64,000 nt of DNA from Peptococcaceae bacterium (GCA_017399005.1 JAFQEO010000003.1:1-64000), one strand, 5' to 3'; shown: positions 25,808-34,680, counted from the first letter of the stretch. Notes: generated by a model from the letters alone, not told the origin. A program made the numbers and translations.

Positions 25808-26182
25808 TTACGCTTTCCACAGACCGTGCAGGTTGCAGTATGCGTAGACAGCTTCTACTTCGTCATCAGCTTCCACCATGAAGGAAACTTCCGGTGCGGA
25901 GCCAGGAACTAAGGCTTTTCTCTGATTACCGTGTTTTGTCTGTAAGGAAACCCATTCAATAAAATGTTCTGGAATCATTGGATGAGCAACTTCACCAACC
26001 TGTACTTTTACAACGTTGCCTTCAACTGTGTAAGCTGGTACATGTTTTTCGGCAGCGGCATCGGTTGTGCCAGGGATTAACTCTTTCATAATTTTACCGC
26101 AGCATACAATTGGCACGCCGCTTGGTTTTACCATAGCGATGATGTTACCGCAGTGTTCGCAAATAAAAAATTTCTGTTCCAT
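25808..26182 (-). CDS. dfx: Superoxide reductase, desulfoferrodoxin type
   Basis: A 124-residue cytoplasmic protein reducing superoxide to peroxide without making oxygen, typical of anaerobes. The N-terminal desulforedoxin domain has the rubredoxin-like cysteines CEHCG and CC (about residues 8-28). The catalytic domain shows EKHVPAY, GEVAHPMIPEHFIEW and the Cys-His ligands in YAYCNLHGLWK. Both iron centres therefore look intact. AGGAGG precedes the ATG and a clear promoter lies at 26234-26263. It is read in the same direction as the hydrogenase but separated by a terminator. Confidence 0.96.
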   Translation of the reverse strand: MEQKFFICEHCGNIIAMVKPSGVPIVCCGKIMKELIPGTTDAAAEKHVPAYTVEGNVVKVQVGEVAHPMIPEHFIEWVSLQTKHGNQRKALVPGSAPEVSFMVEADDEVEAVYAYCNLHGLWKA

Positions 26183-26233
26183 AATTCATTCCTCCTGAGT
26201 ATTTATCGCATGTCGATTATTTTCTACAAGTTT

Positions 26234-26263
26234 ATTATAATACTTTTACCCGTGTTCAGACAA
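26234..26263 (-). promoter_or_regulatory. Promoter of the superoxide reductase gene
   Basis: Minus strand TTGTCT (26258-26263) and TATAAT (26234-26239), spacer 18 bp. Confidence 0.7.
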
Positions 26264-26303
26264 TCGTAAACTGAAATTTTATGTATGAGAAAATAAAATA
26301 AAA

Positions 26304-26336
26304 ACAAAAAATCCGACTCATTTGAGTCGGATTTTC
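26304..26336 (-). terminator. Terminator of purA
   Basis: AAATCCGACTCA and TGAGTCGGATTT form a perfect stem; the minus strand continues with TTTTTG. It may also act from the plus strand. Confidence 0.9.
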
Positions 26337-26367
26337 GAAACCTGTATGGATTACAGGATAATCACAA

Positions 26368-27654
26368 TTATTCAAATAAACCGCCACGGATGATGGTCTG
26401 GTCACGACGTGGACCAACAGCAACGATTTTAACCGGTACGCCGGTCAGTTCTTCGATGCGTTCTACATAGCGTTTTGCGTTTTCTGGCAGTTCATCAAAA
26501 GTGGTGCAGCCGGTGGTATCGGTGTTCCAGCCTGGCATTTCCTCATAAACAGGTTTGCATTCTGCCAGTTTTTTCAGGCTGGTTGGGAAGTGGATTACTT
26601 TTTCACCGTTACATTCGTAGTGTGTACAGATTTTTACGGTTTCCAGAGTATCCAGAACGTCAAGTTTCATCAGAGCAAATTCGTTGATGCCGCTTAAACG
26701 GATTGCGTAATTTACCATTACGATATCCATCCAGCCGCAGCGGCGGGTACGACCGGTAACAGTACCGAATTCGTGACCAATACGCTGTAAGGTTGCGCCG
26801 GTTTCATCAAACAGTTCGGTAGGGAATGGGCCTTCGCCAACACGGGTTGTGTAAGCTTTGATGATACCCAGTACATTTTTGATATTGGTTGGGCCAACAC
26901 CGGCACCTACACATGCGTAGCTTGCAATCGGGTTGGAGCTGGTAACGTATGGATAAGTACCATGGTCGATATCCAGCAGAGTACCCTGTGCGCCTTCGAA
27001 CACTACGTTTTCATCTGCCTGCAGTGCTTCCGATACTAATACGGAGGTATCAGCCACATACTGACGCAGCTGGTCTGCGTAGTCGCAGTACTGGTTGAAT
27101 ACTTCGTCGAAATCAAATGGTTCGCCGCCGTATAATTTTACGATGATATCATTTTTAGAAGCCAGAACGGTTTTCAGACGTTCTGCAAATACTTCTTTAT
27201 CCATCAGGTCTGCAATGCGGATACCAACGCGAGCGTATTTGTCCATGTAGCATGGGCCAATACCGTTTTTGGTGGTACCGATTTTTTTATCGCCTTTTGC
27301 AGCTTCTTCCAGAGTGTCAATTGCAATGTGATAAGGCATAATAACATGTGCACGTTCGCTTACACGAAGACGGCTGGTGTCTACCCCTTTTTCCTGCAGA
27401 TATGCGATTTCACTCAGCATAACTTTCGGGTCAACAACAACGCCGTTGCCGATAACACAGGTTTTGCCCGGATACAGAATGCCGGAAGGAATCAGACGCA
27501 GTTTGAATTCTTCATCGCCTACAACAACAGTATGACCTGCGTTGTTACCGCCCTGGTAACGTACGATTGTAGTAGCCTGTTCTGCTAAATAGTCTGTGAT
27601 TTTACCTTTCCCTTCGTCGCCCCACTGAGCGCCTAATAATACTAATCCTGCCAT
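26368..27654 (-). CDS. purA: Adenylosuccinate synthetase
   Basis: Joins IMP and aspartate using GTP, the first committed step to AMP, in the cytoplasm. The 428-residue protein has GAQWGDEGKGK at the N-terminus (GTP phosphate loop with the catalytic Asp), QGGNNAGHTV with the catalytic histidine, GTTKNGIGPCYMDK, VLEGAQG-like FEGAQGTLLDIDHGTYPYVTSSN and the C-terminal VGPRRDQTI. Length is normal (425-430). AAGGGGTTG precedes the ATG at some distance. The leader holds an intrinsic-terminator-like hairpin that may attenuate transcription. Confidence 0.98.
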   Translation of the reverse strand: MAGLVLLGAQWGDEGKGKITDYLAEQATTIVRYQGGNNAGHTVVVGDEEFKLRLIPSGILYPGKTCVIGNGVVVDPKVMLSEIAYLQEKGVDTSRLRVSERAHVIMPYHIAIDTLEEAAKGDKKIGTTKNGIGPCYMDKYARVGIRIADLMDKEVFAERLKTVLASKNDIIVKLYGGEPFDFDEVFNQYCDYADQLRQYVADTSVLVSEALQADENVVFEGAQGTLLDIDHGTYPYVTSSNPIASYACVGAGVGPTNIKNVLGIIKAYTTRVGEGPFPTELFDETGATLQRIGHEFGTVTGRTRRCGWMDIVMVNYAIRLSGINEFALMKLDVLDTLETVKICTHYECNGEKVIHFPTSLKKLAECKPVYEEMPGWNTDTTGCTTFDELPENAKRYVERIEELTGVPVKIVAVGPRRDQTIIRGGLFE

Positions 27655-27702
27655 AGCTTATGACAACCCCTTCAAATTATTTTTATTTAAATGGTTTTAT
27701 TC

Positions 27703-27751
27703 ACACAAAAAAATTACTCAAAACCGATTACAGGATAATCCAGCTGAGTAA
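27703..27751 (-). terminator. Terminator or attenuator in front of purA
   Basis: Minus strand: TTACTCA pairs with TGAGTAA, with an inner GATTA/TAATC helix, followed by seven T (27705-27711 as A). It lies 50-100 nt before purA and 350 nt after ksgA. An upstream TTTACTCA could compete for the same TGAGTAA arm, as in attenuators; it could instead simply end the ksgA transcript. Confidence 0.6.
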
Positions 27752-27857
27752 CGGAGTTATGAGTAAACATATTCCCTTATAATGTTAGCAGGAATACGCA
27801 AAAAAATCAACCTTTATTTCATAATATTTCAATGAAATAAAAAATGTTTGTCATAAA

Positions 27858-27873
27858 TGTTTCACGTGAAACA
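27858..27873. other. parS centromere site 3
   Basis: Third exact TGTTTCACGTGAAACA palindrome, in the gap between purA and ksgA. Confidence 0.9.
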
Positions 27874-27939
27874 TAAAAAAACAGAGCCCCGGCAAGCAAT
27901 TCTCTGACATCATCTTTAGGTAACGCGAATAAATAACAG

Positions 27940-28092
27940 ACACCCTCGGCAAGAATTTTCTGCGTGTCGAGCTTAAAATGAACAGATAAGTAGTCACGTT
28001 CTTTTTACGGTGAACGCAGTTCACAACGTGAAAGACGGGACAATCAGATGTCTATTTTACGAGGGTGTCAGAAAATTGCCTGCTGAGGGTGT
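27940..28092. repeat. Long bulged-hairpin element, copy B
   Basis: About 153 nt forming a rod: ACACCCTC (27940-27947) pairs with GAGGGTGT (28085-28092), TTTTCTG with CAGAAAA, and the apex is GTGAAC-GCA-GTTCAC (28010-28024). Blocks 27956-27971 and 28060-28075 are identical to those in copy A, with AACAGAT and CAGATGT also kept, whereas the outer and apical helices have changed on both strands together. It lies directly 3' of ksgA. Confidence 0.75.
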
Positions 28093-28103
28093 ATTATGGG
28101 TTA

Positions 28104-28946
28104 TTATTTAATTGCTTCGCTAAGTGCGTTGCTCAGTGCTACAAATTCAGCAACACTCAAGGTTTCACCGCGGCGTGTGCCGTCAATTTCGCAGCCGGAT
28201 AATGCAGACTGCACCAGAGCGCTATCCAGCTGTAAGGTTTTCAGTGCATTGTTTAAAGTTTTGCGACGCTGACCGAATGCCGCTTTTACCAGGCGGTGAA
28301 ATAAAGCTTCATCGTCTGCCTGCAGCGGCTTCTGAATCCATGGCTGAATATCCACCACGGCAGAATCTACATCCGGCTGTGGTGTAAACATCTGGCGAGG
28401 CACGGTGAAGGCATTGCGCACAGCTCCGTAATAATTCAGCGATACAGTGATAGCGCCGTAATCTTTTTTGCCGGGCTGTGCAGCAAAACGCTCGGCGACT
28501 TCTTTCTGTACCATAATAACGATACGGTCAATGGAGAAGCCCTGCTCTAAAAAGTGCATCACAAGCGGTGTGGTGATGTAATACGGCAGGTTGGCCACGA
28601 CTTTACAGCGATGCGGAGAGCCCAGTTTTTCAATAATCAGGTCATCCAGATTCAGTTCCAGTGCATCGCCCTGTACCAGATAGAAATTATCAAAGCCTTC
28701 CATCGTTTCTTCAATAATCGGAATCAGGTCGTAATCAATTTCAATTGCGATAACGGCTTTTGCCCGTTGTGCCAGTGCTTTTGTAAGAGTTGCTGCACCA
28801 GGCCCGACTTCGATAATCACATCGTCCGGGCCTACATCACCGGCATCCACGATTTTCTGCAGCAGATTACCGTCTGTAATGAAGTTTTGACCGAATTTTT
28901 TCTTAAATTTAAAATTATGTTTCTGTAAAGTATCTCTTAAATTCAT
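28104..28946 (-). CDS. ksgA: 16S rRNA adenine(1518/1519)-N6 dimethyltransferase
   Basis: Dimethylates two adjacent adenines near the 3' end of 16S rRNA during small-subunit maturation (also called rsmA). The 280-residue protein shows FKKKFGQNFITD, the SAM-binding IIEVGPGAATLT, the NLPYYITTPLVMHFLE motif IV and the C-terminal GQRRKTLNNAL. It overlaps the upstream rnmV by 4 nt, the usual Bacillota order rnmV-ksgA. Confidence 0.97.
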   Translation of the reverse strand: MNLRDTLQKHNFKFKKKFGQNFITDGNLLQKIVDAGDVGPDDVIIEVGPGAATLTKALAQRAKAVIAIEIDYDLIPIIEETMEGFDNFYLVQGDALELNLDDLIIEKLGSPHRCKVVANLPYYITTPLVMHFLEQGFSIDRIVIMVQKEVAERFAAQPGKKDYGAITVSLNYYGAVRNAFTVPRQMFTPQPDVDSAVVDIQPWIQKPLQADDEALFHRLVKAAFGQRRKTLNNALKTLQLDSALVQSALSGCEIDGTRRGETLSVAEFVALSNALSEAIK

Positions 28947-29494
28947 AGCATCGCCTCAATTTCTTCCCGTGAGATTTGGTAACTGTTCAGTTTTTTCACA
29001 AGCTGTTTTGCATTGCAGTGCCCGATGGATAAACGGTCGCATAATGCGGCACGGCGCTGGGCACTGTCCGGCAGCCCGGCTAAGCCCCACTGTACCAGAT
29101 CGTTCAAATCGTATATGATATTATACTGCTGCTGTTCTGCTTTGGCAGCATTCAGAGCTCGCAGAATTGCTTCCGGTGAGGCGTATTCCACGCCCAGTTT
29201 TCCGGTTTTCGGGCAGCGGCCTTCTTCTTTGGTGATATAGGCATGTTTGCAGCTTGGTACTTTGTCTTTTAGAATGTGACGGATTTTGCCGCCCGGAAAG
29301 TCCGGGTCGGTAAATACAATCACACCGCGGCGTTCTGCCAGTGCTTTGATTTCCTCTATTTTTTTCGGTGTCAGGCCAAGACCGGTTGTGATTAAAATGT
29401 CGGCTTCCACTGCCTTGCGCAGTGCACTGACATCATCTTTGCCTTCCACCACAATTACTTCTTTGATTTTTGGTTTTGTATGTGTATCAGCCAT
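28943..29494 (-). CDS. rnmV: Ribonuclease M5
   Basis: A 183-residue Toprim nuclease that matures 5S rRNA on the ribosome. The Toprim motifs VIVVEGKDDVSALRK, TDPDFPGGKIRHIL and the KLGVEYASPEAI segment are clear. The start at 29494 gives the family length; the frame continues 31 codons upstream but with a non-family N-terminus. AAAGGA sits about 13 nt upstream, a long spacing, so the exact start is less certain than the gene. Operon with ksgA. Confidence 0.93.
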   Translation of the reverse strand: MADTHTKPKIKEVIVVEGKDDVSALRKAVEADILITTGLGLTPKKIEEIKALAERRGVIVFTDPDFPGGKIRHILKDKVPSCKHAYITKEEGRCPKTGKLGVEYASPEAILRALNAAKAEQQQYNIIYDLNDLVQWGLAGLPDSAQRRAALCDRLSIGHCNAKQLVKKLNSYQISREEIEAML

Positions 29495-29542
29495 GAAAAT
29501 GAAAATCCTTTCGGCGTAAAATTTGCAAATCATTATTTTTTT

Positions 29543-29570
29543 ATTATACCCTATTCGAAGGAGACAACAA
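29543..29570 (-). promoter_or_regulatory. Promoter of rnmV-ksgA
   Basis: Minus strand TTGTTG (29565-29570) and TATAAT (29543-29548), spacer 16 bp, about 50 nt before rnmV. Confidence 0.65.
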
Positions 29571-29645
29571 AGAAAAAATTTCCGCAAAAGAGAAACATGC
29601 TGTAAAAAAGAACTTCGGCTATCTGGATTCTATAATGCTTTGGAC

Positions 29646-29675
29646 TTGTCTGCTATGCAGATTACATGATATAAT
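29646..29675 (+). promoter_or_regulatory. Promoter of dnaX
   Basis: TTGTCT (29646-29651) and TATAAT (29670-29675), spacer 18 bp, divergent from the rnmV promoter. Confidence 0.65.
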
Positions 29676-29714
29676 TAATTTTACGAGTAAATCTCAAAAG
29701 AAAGAGGTGCGGCT

Positions 29715-31244
29715 ATGAGTTATCGTGCCCTGTATCGAGTTTTCCGGCCCCAGACTTTTTCGGAAGTGCGAGGGCAGGATCATATCAGCACAACACTGAA
29801 AAACGCTATTGTGACAGAGCGTCTGGCCCATGCCTATCTGTTTTGCGGGCCGCGAGGCACCGGGAAAACCAGTTCGGCAAAAATTCTGGCCAAAGCAGTG
29901 AACTGTCTGGATTTACGGGACGGGGAGCCGTGTAATCAGTGTGCAAGCTGTAAAGCTATCAATGAAGAAAACTTTCTGGATGTACTGGAAATTGACGCTG
30001 CCAGCAATCGCGGCATTGATGAAATCCGTGATTTGCGTGATAAAGTGCGTTTTGCACCATCGCAGGGCAAGCGTAAAGTGTATATTATCGACGAAGTGCA
30101 TATGCTGACCAATGAGGCATTCAATGCGCTTTTAAAAACGCTGGAAGAACCGCCGGCTCATGTGTTGTTTATTCTGGCAACAACCGAGCCGCAGAAAATT
30201 CCGCTGACGATTTTATCGCGCTGCCAGCGTTTTGATTTCCGCAAAATTAATACAGCAGAAATCAGCGCCCATCTGGCCGATATTGTGCAGGAGGAAGGGG
30301 TATCGATTTCTGACGATGCACTCAATGCCATTGCACGAAAAGCGGCAGGAGGGATGCGAGATGCAATCAGTGTACTGGATCAGTGCATTGCCTTTGCCGG
30401 AGAACGCATTGAACTGCATCATGTGGAAATGGTTCTGGGTACGGTCAGTGAAGAGGCAACGGCAGCTCTGGTGGATACCGTGATTCAGCAGAATTACAGT
30501 CAGCTGTTTCTGTCGCTTAACGATTTTATCCAGCAGGGGAAAGACATTAAGCAGATTTTGCGGGACTGTATTCAATATTGCCGTCAGCTGTTATTATTGA
30601 AAGTGGCACCGGATGAACAGCTTGTGGAGTTATCGCCGGATAGTCTTGGCAAAGCAAAAGAACAGGCGAAAGCACTGCCTGTTGAATTTCTGGGCCGTAT
30701 GATTAACCGCTTAACAGCTGCGGAAAAAGATTTGCGGTATTCCAATCAGCCGCAGATTTTACTGGAGGCTGCGTTTGTTGACCTGATGATTCAGGGACTG
30801 GAACCTGCAGCGGTACAAACAGCAGCACCGGCATCTGGGAAGGCCCGCAGAACATCTTCGGCTGCGGAAGAAAAACCGGCAGCAAAACCGGTACAGAAAC
30901 TGATTGCCAGCGAAGAACTGCTGCAGCAGTGGTCTGAAGTAATGGCACAGATTAAAAGTAAAAGCATTAAACTGCACGCCTTCCTGAATGATGTGAAACC
31001 GGCATCATTTAAAAATGGAGAGTTGATTTTACGATTTGGCCTGCAGTATAAATTCCATCACAACATGGTGAATCAGGAAGAAAACATCCGCATAATCAGT
31101 CAGGCAGTTACACAACTGACCGGGCAGCCTGCAAAAGTAACCGTAGAGCTGGAAAATGAAGATGGTTATATTAAACAGGAGCTGACTCTGGCCGATGAGG
31201 CGAAGCGGTTGTTTGGCGCGGATGTCCCGATCGAGATAGTGTAA
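29715..31244 (+). CDS. dnaX: DNA polymerase III subunits gamma/tau
   Basis: Clamp-loader ATPase of the replisome. The 509-residue protein has the Walker A GPRGTGKTSSAK (about residue 45), the zinc-binding cysteines CNQCASC, Walker B IIDEVHML, and the sensor region LATTEPQKIPLTILSRCQRFDF, then domain III and a Pro/Ala/Lys-rich linker leading to the tau-type C-terminus. No obvious slippery frameshift site of the E. coli type was seen, so one product is expected. AAAGAGGTG precedes the ATG. Confidence 0.97.
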   Translation: MSYRALYRVFRPQTFSEVRGQDHISTTLKNAIVTERLAHAYLFCGPRGTGKTSSAKILAKAVNCLDLRDGEPCNQCASCKAINEENFLDVLEIDAASNRGIDEIRDLRDKVRFAPSQGKRKVYIIDEVHMLTNEAFNALLKTLEEPPAHVLFILATTEPQKIPLTILSRCQRFDFRKINTAEISAHLADIVQEEGVSISDDALNAIARKAAGGMRDAISVLDQCIAFAGERIELHHVEMVLGTVSEEATAALVDTVIQQNYSQLFLSLNDFIQQGKDIKQILRDCIQYCRQLLLLKVAPDEQLVELSPDSLGKAKEQAKALPVEFLGRMINRLTAAEKDLRYSNQPQILLEAAFVDLMIQGLEPAAVQTAAPASGKARRTSSAAEEKPAAKPVQKLIASEELLQQWSEVMAQIKSKSIKLHAFLNDVKPASFKNGELILRFGLQYKFHHNMVNQEENIRIISQAVTQLTGQPAKVTVELENEDGYIKQELTLADEAKRLFGADVPIEIV

Positions 31245-31393
31245 GGCTTGCTAAATTTCCGCATAACGGCGTTGTTTTTAATTTTTCTCGCCTTGTTCTG
31301 CGAAAATTTTTCGTCGCCTTTTGTATCATGTAAGAAGGATATAATATTAAAATCAAAATATTAATTAATGAAAAGTCTTAGGAGGATTTTAAA

Positions 31394-31720
31394 ATGGGTG
31401 CAAATATGCAGAAAATGATGAAACAGATGCAGCAGATGCAGGCAAAAATGGCAAAATTACAGGAGGAACTGGCACAGACTCCAGTGGAAGCAACTGCTGG
31501 CGGCGGTGTTGTAAAAGTTGTGGTAAACGGTGCTAACGAAGTACTTTCTGTAGAAATTAAACCAGAAGTATTAGATCCAGATGATCCGGAAATGGTACAG
31601 GATTTAGTAATGGCAGCGGTAAACGAAGCGCTGCGTAAAGCACAGGATATGGTAAACACCGAAATGGGCAAACTGACAGCCGGCGTAAAAATGCCAGGCG
31701 GTATGGGTGGTCTGTTCTAA
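31394..31720 (+). CDS. YbaB/EbfC-family nucleoid-associated protein
   Basis: A 108-residue small DNA-binding protein, dimeric and nucleoid-associated in characterised homologues. It shows the family's N-terminal amphipathic helix [21 protein letters not shown]-like glutamine/methionine-rich segment, [20 protein letters not shown] and the glycine-rich end [15 protein letters not shown] precedes the ATG. Its stop overlaps the recR start (TAATG), the standard dnaX-ybaB-recR order. Confidence 0.95.
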   Translation: MGANMQKMMKQMQQMQAKMAKLQEELAQTPVEATAGGGVVKVVVNGANEVLSVEIKPEVLDPDDPEMVQDLVMAAVNEALRKAQDMVNTEMGKLTAGVKMPGGMGGLF

Positions 31721-32322
31721 TGAGCAGTGCTTATTCGGATGCGCTGGGAAACCTGGTCGATCAGCTGGCAAAACTGCCGGGGATTGGACGAAAATCGGCG
31801 CAGCGTCTGGCGTTTCATATTCTGAAACAGCCGGAAAAAGAGGCTCGCATGCTGGCCAGTGCCATTATCGATGCCAAAGAGAAAATTCGTTATTGCAAGC
31901 TTTGCTATAATCTGACGGATCAGGAACTGTGCCCGATTTGCAGTAACCCAGACCGGGATTCTTCGGTTCTCTGTGTGGTAGAAGATGCCCGAGATGTGCT
32001 GGCATTGGAACGGGCCAGTCAGTTTCACGGGCTATATCATGTACTGCACGGAGCAATTTCGCCAATGGATGGAATCGGGCCGGAGCAGTTAAAGGTAAAA
32101 GAACTGCTTCAGCGTTTACAGGAGCATCCTGCTGATGAAGTTATCATTGCCACCAACACCAGCATTGAGGGCGAGGCAACGGCAATGTACCTCAGTAATC
32201 TGCTGAAACCTCTCGGGATGAAAGTAACCCGTATTGCACAGGGCCTGCCGGTTGGCGGCGATATTCAGTATGCGGATGAAGTTACTCTTGCGAAAGCTTT
32301 TGAGGGCCGCTGGGAGATATAG
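31720..32322 (+). CDS. recR: Recombination mediator RecR
   Basis: Works with RecO and RecF to load RecA at gaps. The 200-residue protein has the N-terminal helix-hairpin-helix ([18 protein letters not shown]), the zinc finger [16 protein letters not shown], and the Toprim domain [12 protein letters not shown] through [13 protein letters not shown]. Length is the normal 198-200. Start overlaps the ybaB stop. Confidence 0.98.
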   Translation: MSSAYSDALGNLVDQLAKLPGIGRKSAQRLAFHILKQPEKEARMLASAIIDAKEKIRYCKLCYNLTDQELCPICSNPDRDSSVLCVVEDARDVLALERASQFHGLYHVLHGAISPMDGIGPEQLKVKELLQRLQEHPADEVIIATNTSIEGEATAMYLSNLLKPLGMKVTRIAQGLPVGGDIQYADEVTLAKAFEGRWEI

Positions 32323-32338
32323 AACCAGACATTTTTAG

Positions 32339-32366
32339 AAAAGACGCAGTTTTGCGTCTTTTTTTA
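32339..32366 (+). terminator. Terminator of dnaX-ybaB-recR
   Basis: AAGACGCA and TGCGTCTT around GTTT, followed by TTTTT. Confidence 0.88.
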
Positions 32367-32393
32367 TAGAAAACAGGATACGAGGTGATTCTT

Positions 32394-32873
32394 TTGAAAT
32401 TTCAGATTATTACAGTGGGCAAGCTGAAGGAAAAATATCTGAAAGACGGTATCAATGAATATCTGAAACGCTTGCAGCGCTATGCTACGGTTGAGATTAT
32501 CGAGGTGGCGGATGAACAGACACCGGATAACGCATCTGATGCGGAAGAACTGCAGATTAAAGCAAAAGAGGCGCAGCGGATTCAGAAATATATAAAAGAT
32601 GACACATATCTGATAGCACTGGCCATTGAGGGGAAAATGTTTACATCGGAACAGCTGGCAGACAAAATTGAACAGCTGGGTATTGGCGGCAGAAGCCATA
32701 TAACAATGGTGATTGGCGGTTCTTTAGGGCTGGATGACAGTATTCTGAAACAGGCGGATTTATTATTATCGTTCTCTAAAATGACATTTCCTCATCAGCT
32801 TATGCGGCTGATTCTGGTAGAGCAGCTGTATCGCATCTATCGGATTATCAAAGGGGAACCTTATCATAAATAA
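32394..32873 (+). CDS. rlmH: 23S rRNA pseudouridine(1915)-N3 methyltransferase RlmH
   Basis: A 159-residue SPOUT methyltransferase acting on the assembled 70S ribosome. It has the start KFQIITVGKLKEKYLKDGI, the knot region MVIGGSLGLDD and the C-terminal FPHQLMRLILVEQLYRIYRI with PYHK end, exactly the family length. The start is the TTG at 32394, because GAGGTGA lies directly upstream and the residue order then matches the family. Confidence 0.95.
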   Translation: MKFQIITVGKLKEKYLKDGINEYLKRLQRYATVEIIEVADEQTPDNASDAEELQIKAKEAQRIQKYIKDDTYLIALAIEGKMFTSEQLADKIEQLGIGGRSHITMVIGGSLGLDDSILKQADLLLSFSKMTFPHQLMRLILVEQLYRIYRIIKGEPYHK

Positions 32874-32887
32874 AAGGTGGATGAACT

Positions 32888-33787
32888 ATGGAACGGAAAA
32901 CATTTATTCTTGGTGCGTTTCTTGCACTGCTTCCCGGAGTTTTGTGGGGGCTTTCCGGTGTATTTGGGCAGTATCTGTTTCAGCAGAGAGGGATTAGTGC
33001 AGAGTGGCTGGTTACAACCCGTCTGCTGATTTCGGGCAGCTTGATGCTGATAATCAGCTTTGCCGGCAGCCGCCAAAAAACGCTGGCAATTTTTCATGAT
33101 AAAAAAGATGCAGGGCGTTTACTGATTTTTGCAATTTTTGGTCTGATGGCTGTTCAGCTTACTTATTTTGTGGCAATCGCAAAATCGAATGCGCCGACGG
33201 CAACCATTCTGCAGTATGTATTCCCGGTGATGATTGTATTATATACAGCAGTACGCGGGCACAAGCTGCCAAATAAAAAAGAGGTTGTAGCGGTTGTGTT
33301 AGCGATGGTGGGTATTTTCCTGCTGGTGACTCACGGCAATCCGGGAACACTGAGTATTACGGTAGAAGCGCTGGTGTGGGGCTTATCGTCTGCGGTAGCG
33401 ATGGCATTTTACACCATGTATCCCGGCAGTCTGCAGAAACGCTGGGGGTCGCCGGTGGTTGTCGGCTGGGGGATGCTGTTTGGCGGTATTGCGCTGAACT
33501 TTTATCATCCGTTCTGGGCCTTTACCGGTGATGTTGATTTGATGTGCATTCTGATGATTGCATTTATTATTCTGTTTGCAACATTCGGTGCGTTTTATAT
33601 TTATCTAGTCAGTGTTACAATGATTGGGGCAACCTATGCGAGCCTGTTTGCGTGTATTGAGCCGCTGGCATCTGCATTTTTCTCGGTGGTTGGTCTTAAT
33701 CTGGTGTTTAACTATATGGACTGGATTGGTGCGGCACTGATTATGATTACAATGTTTCTGCTGTCCTGGAAAACCGGGGAAAAATAA
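32888..33787 (+). CDS. EamA/DMT-family transporter
   Basis: A 299-residue inner-membrane protein with ten predicted helices in two EamA repeats (first from LPGVLWGLSGVFGQYLFQQ, second from LVWGLSSAVAMAFYTMYPG). Family members export amino acids or other metabolites; the substrate is unknown. AAAGGTGG precedes the ATG 14 nt after the rlmH stop, so it is probably cotranscribed with rlmH. Confidence 0.9.
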   Translation: MERKTFILGAFLALLPGVLWGLSGVFGQYLFQQRGISAEWLVTTRLLISGSLMLIISFAGSRQKTLAIFHDKKDAGRLLIFAIFGLMAVQLTYFVAIAKSNAPTATILQYVFPVMIVLYTAVRGHKLPNKKEVVAVVLAMVGIFLLVTHGNPGTLSITVEALVWGLSSAVAMAFYTMYPGSLQKRWGSPVVVGWGMLFGGIALNFYHPFWAFTGDVDLMCILMIAFIILFATFGAFYIYLVSVTMIGATYASLFACIEPLASAFFSVVGLNLVFNYMDWIGAALIMITMFLLSWKTGEK

Positions 33788-33879
33788 CGAAAAAATTTGG
33801 AATAAAATCGTTTTCAGTATTCGATTAACGGGTATGATATCAGTAGTGAATTGCGAAAATACGGGAGGCGTATGATATT

Positions 33880-34611
33880 ATGGATACAAAAGCATTATTT
33901 AAATTAGGATATGGATTATATGTTATCGGTACAGAACTGGATGGGCAGCTCTCCGGATGCACTGCAAATACTGTTGTGCAGATTACCAATGACCCTGTGC
34001 AGATTGCGGTTGGTTTAAACAAAGCCAATTACACGAATGAACTGATTCATAAAAGCGGTAAACTGAGCGTTTCCATTCTGGACAAGTCTGCTGAAATGGA
34101 TTTAATCGCCAACTTCGGATTCCAGAGCAGCCGTACTGCCGACAAATTCCATACAAGCGGGCAGCCGTTTGTTACAGATGTACAGCAGGTTCCATATCTG
34201 AGTGAACACACCAGCGGTGTGTTATCGGCTAAAGTTGTGAACACTATGGATTGTGGAACCCATACATTATTCCTGTGTGAAGTGGTGGATGCGCAGGTGC
34301 TGTCCAGTGAAGAGCCAATGACCTACGCATATTATCACAGCGATGTGAAAAATAAAAAGAAACCGGCAGAGGCTGCTCCTGCGGAACAGTGGAAATGCGC
34401 AATCTGCGGTCATGTACACGAAGGGGCTCTGCCGGATGATTTTGTATGCCCAATCTGCAAACAGCCTGCGAAAGTGTTCTCGAAAGTAGAACCGGAAGTA
34501 AAAGAAAGCTGGAAATGCCAGATTTGCGGTCATGTACATGAAGGGGAGCTGACAGAAGATTTTATCTGCCCGATTTGTAAACAGCCGGCAAAAGTATTTG
34601 TAAAACAGTAA
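33880..34611 (+). CDS. Flavin reductase fused to two rubredoxin-type domains
   Basis: A 243-residue protein: residues 1-155 are an FMN-binding flavin-reductase-like split barrel (GCTANTVVQITNDPVQIAVGLN), then two near-identical rubredoxin-like modules, WKCAICGHVHEG...CPICK and WKCQICGHVHEG...CPICK, each with four iron-binding cysteines. This resembles high-molecular-weight rubredoxin (Hrb), which passes electrons from NADH to oxygen-reducing flavoproteins in anaerobes, but Hrb normally has one rubredoxin. The second module is a recent internal duplication. GGGAGGCG precedes the ATG. Function inferred: electron donor in oxidative-stress defence. Confidence 0.9.
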   Translation: MDTKALFKLGYGLYVIGTELDGQLSGCTANTVVQITNDPVQIAVGLNKANYTNELIHKSGKLSVSILDKSAEMDLIANFGFQSSRTADKFHTSGQPFVTDVQQVPYLSEHTSGVLSAKVVNTMDCGTHTLFLCEVVDAQVLSSEEPMTYAYYHSDVKNKKKPAEAAPAEQWKCAICGHVHEGALPDDFVCPICKQPAKVFSKVEPEVKESWKCQICGHVHEGELTEDFICPICKQPAKVFVKQ

Positions 34612-34631
34612 AACAGGATAACGTAAATAAT

Positions 34632-34680
34632 AAACAGGCGGAAACTCGAGGTTATACTTCGATTTTCCGCCTGTTTTGTT
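34632..34680. terminator. Bidirectional terminator, flavin reductase / dnaB
   Basis: AAACAGGCGGAAA and TTTTCCGCCTGTTTT pair with an imperfect inner stem, with A and T runs at both ends. Confidence 0.85.
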
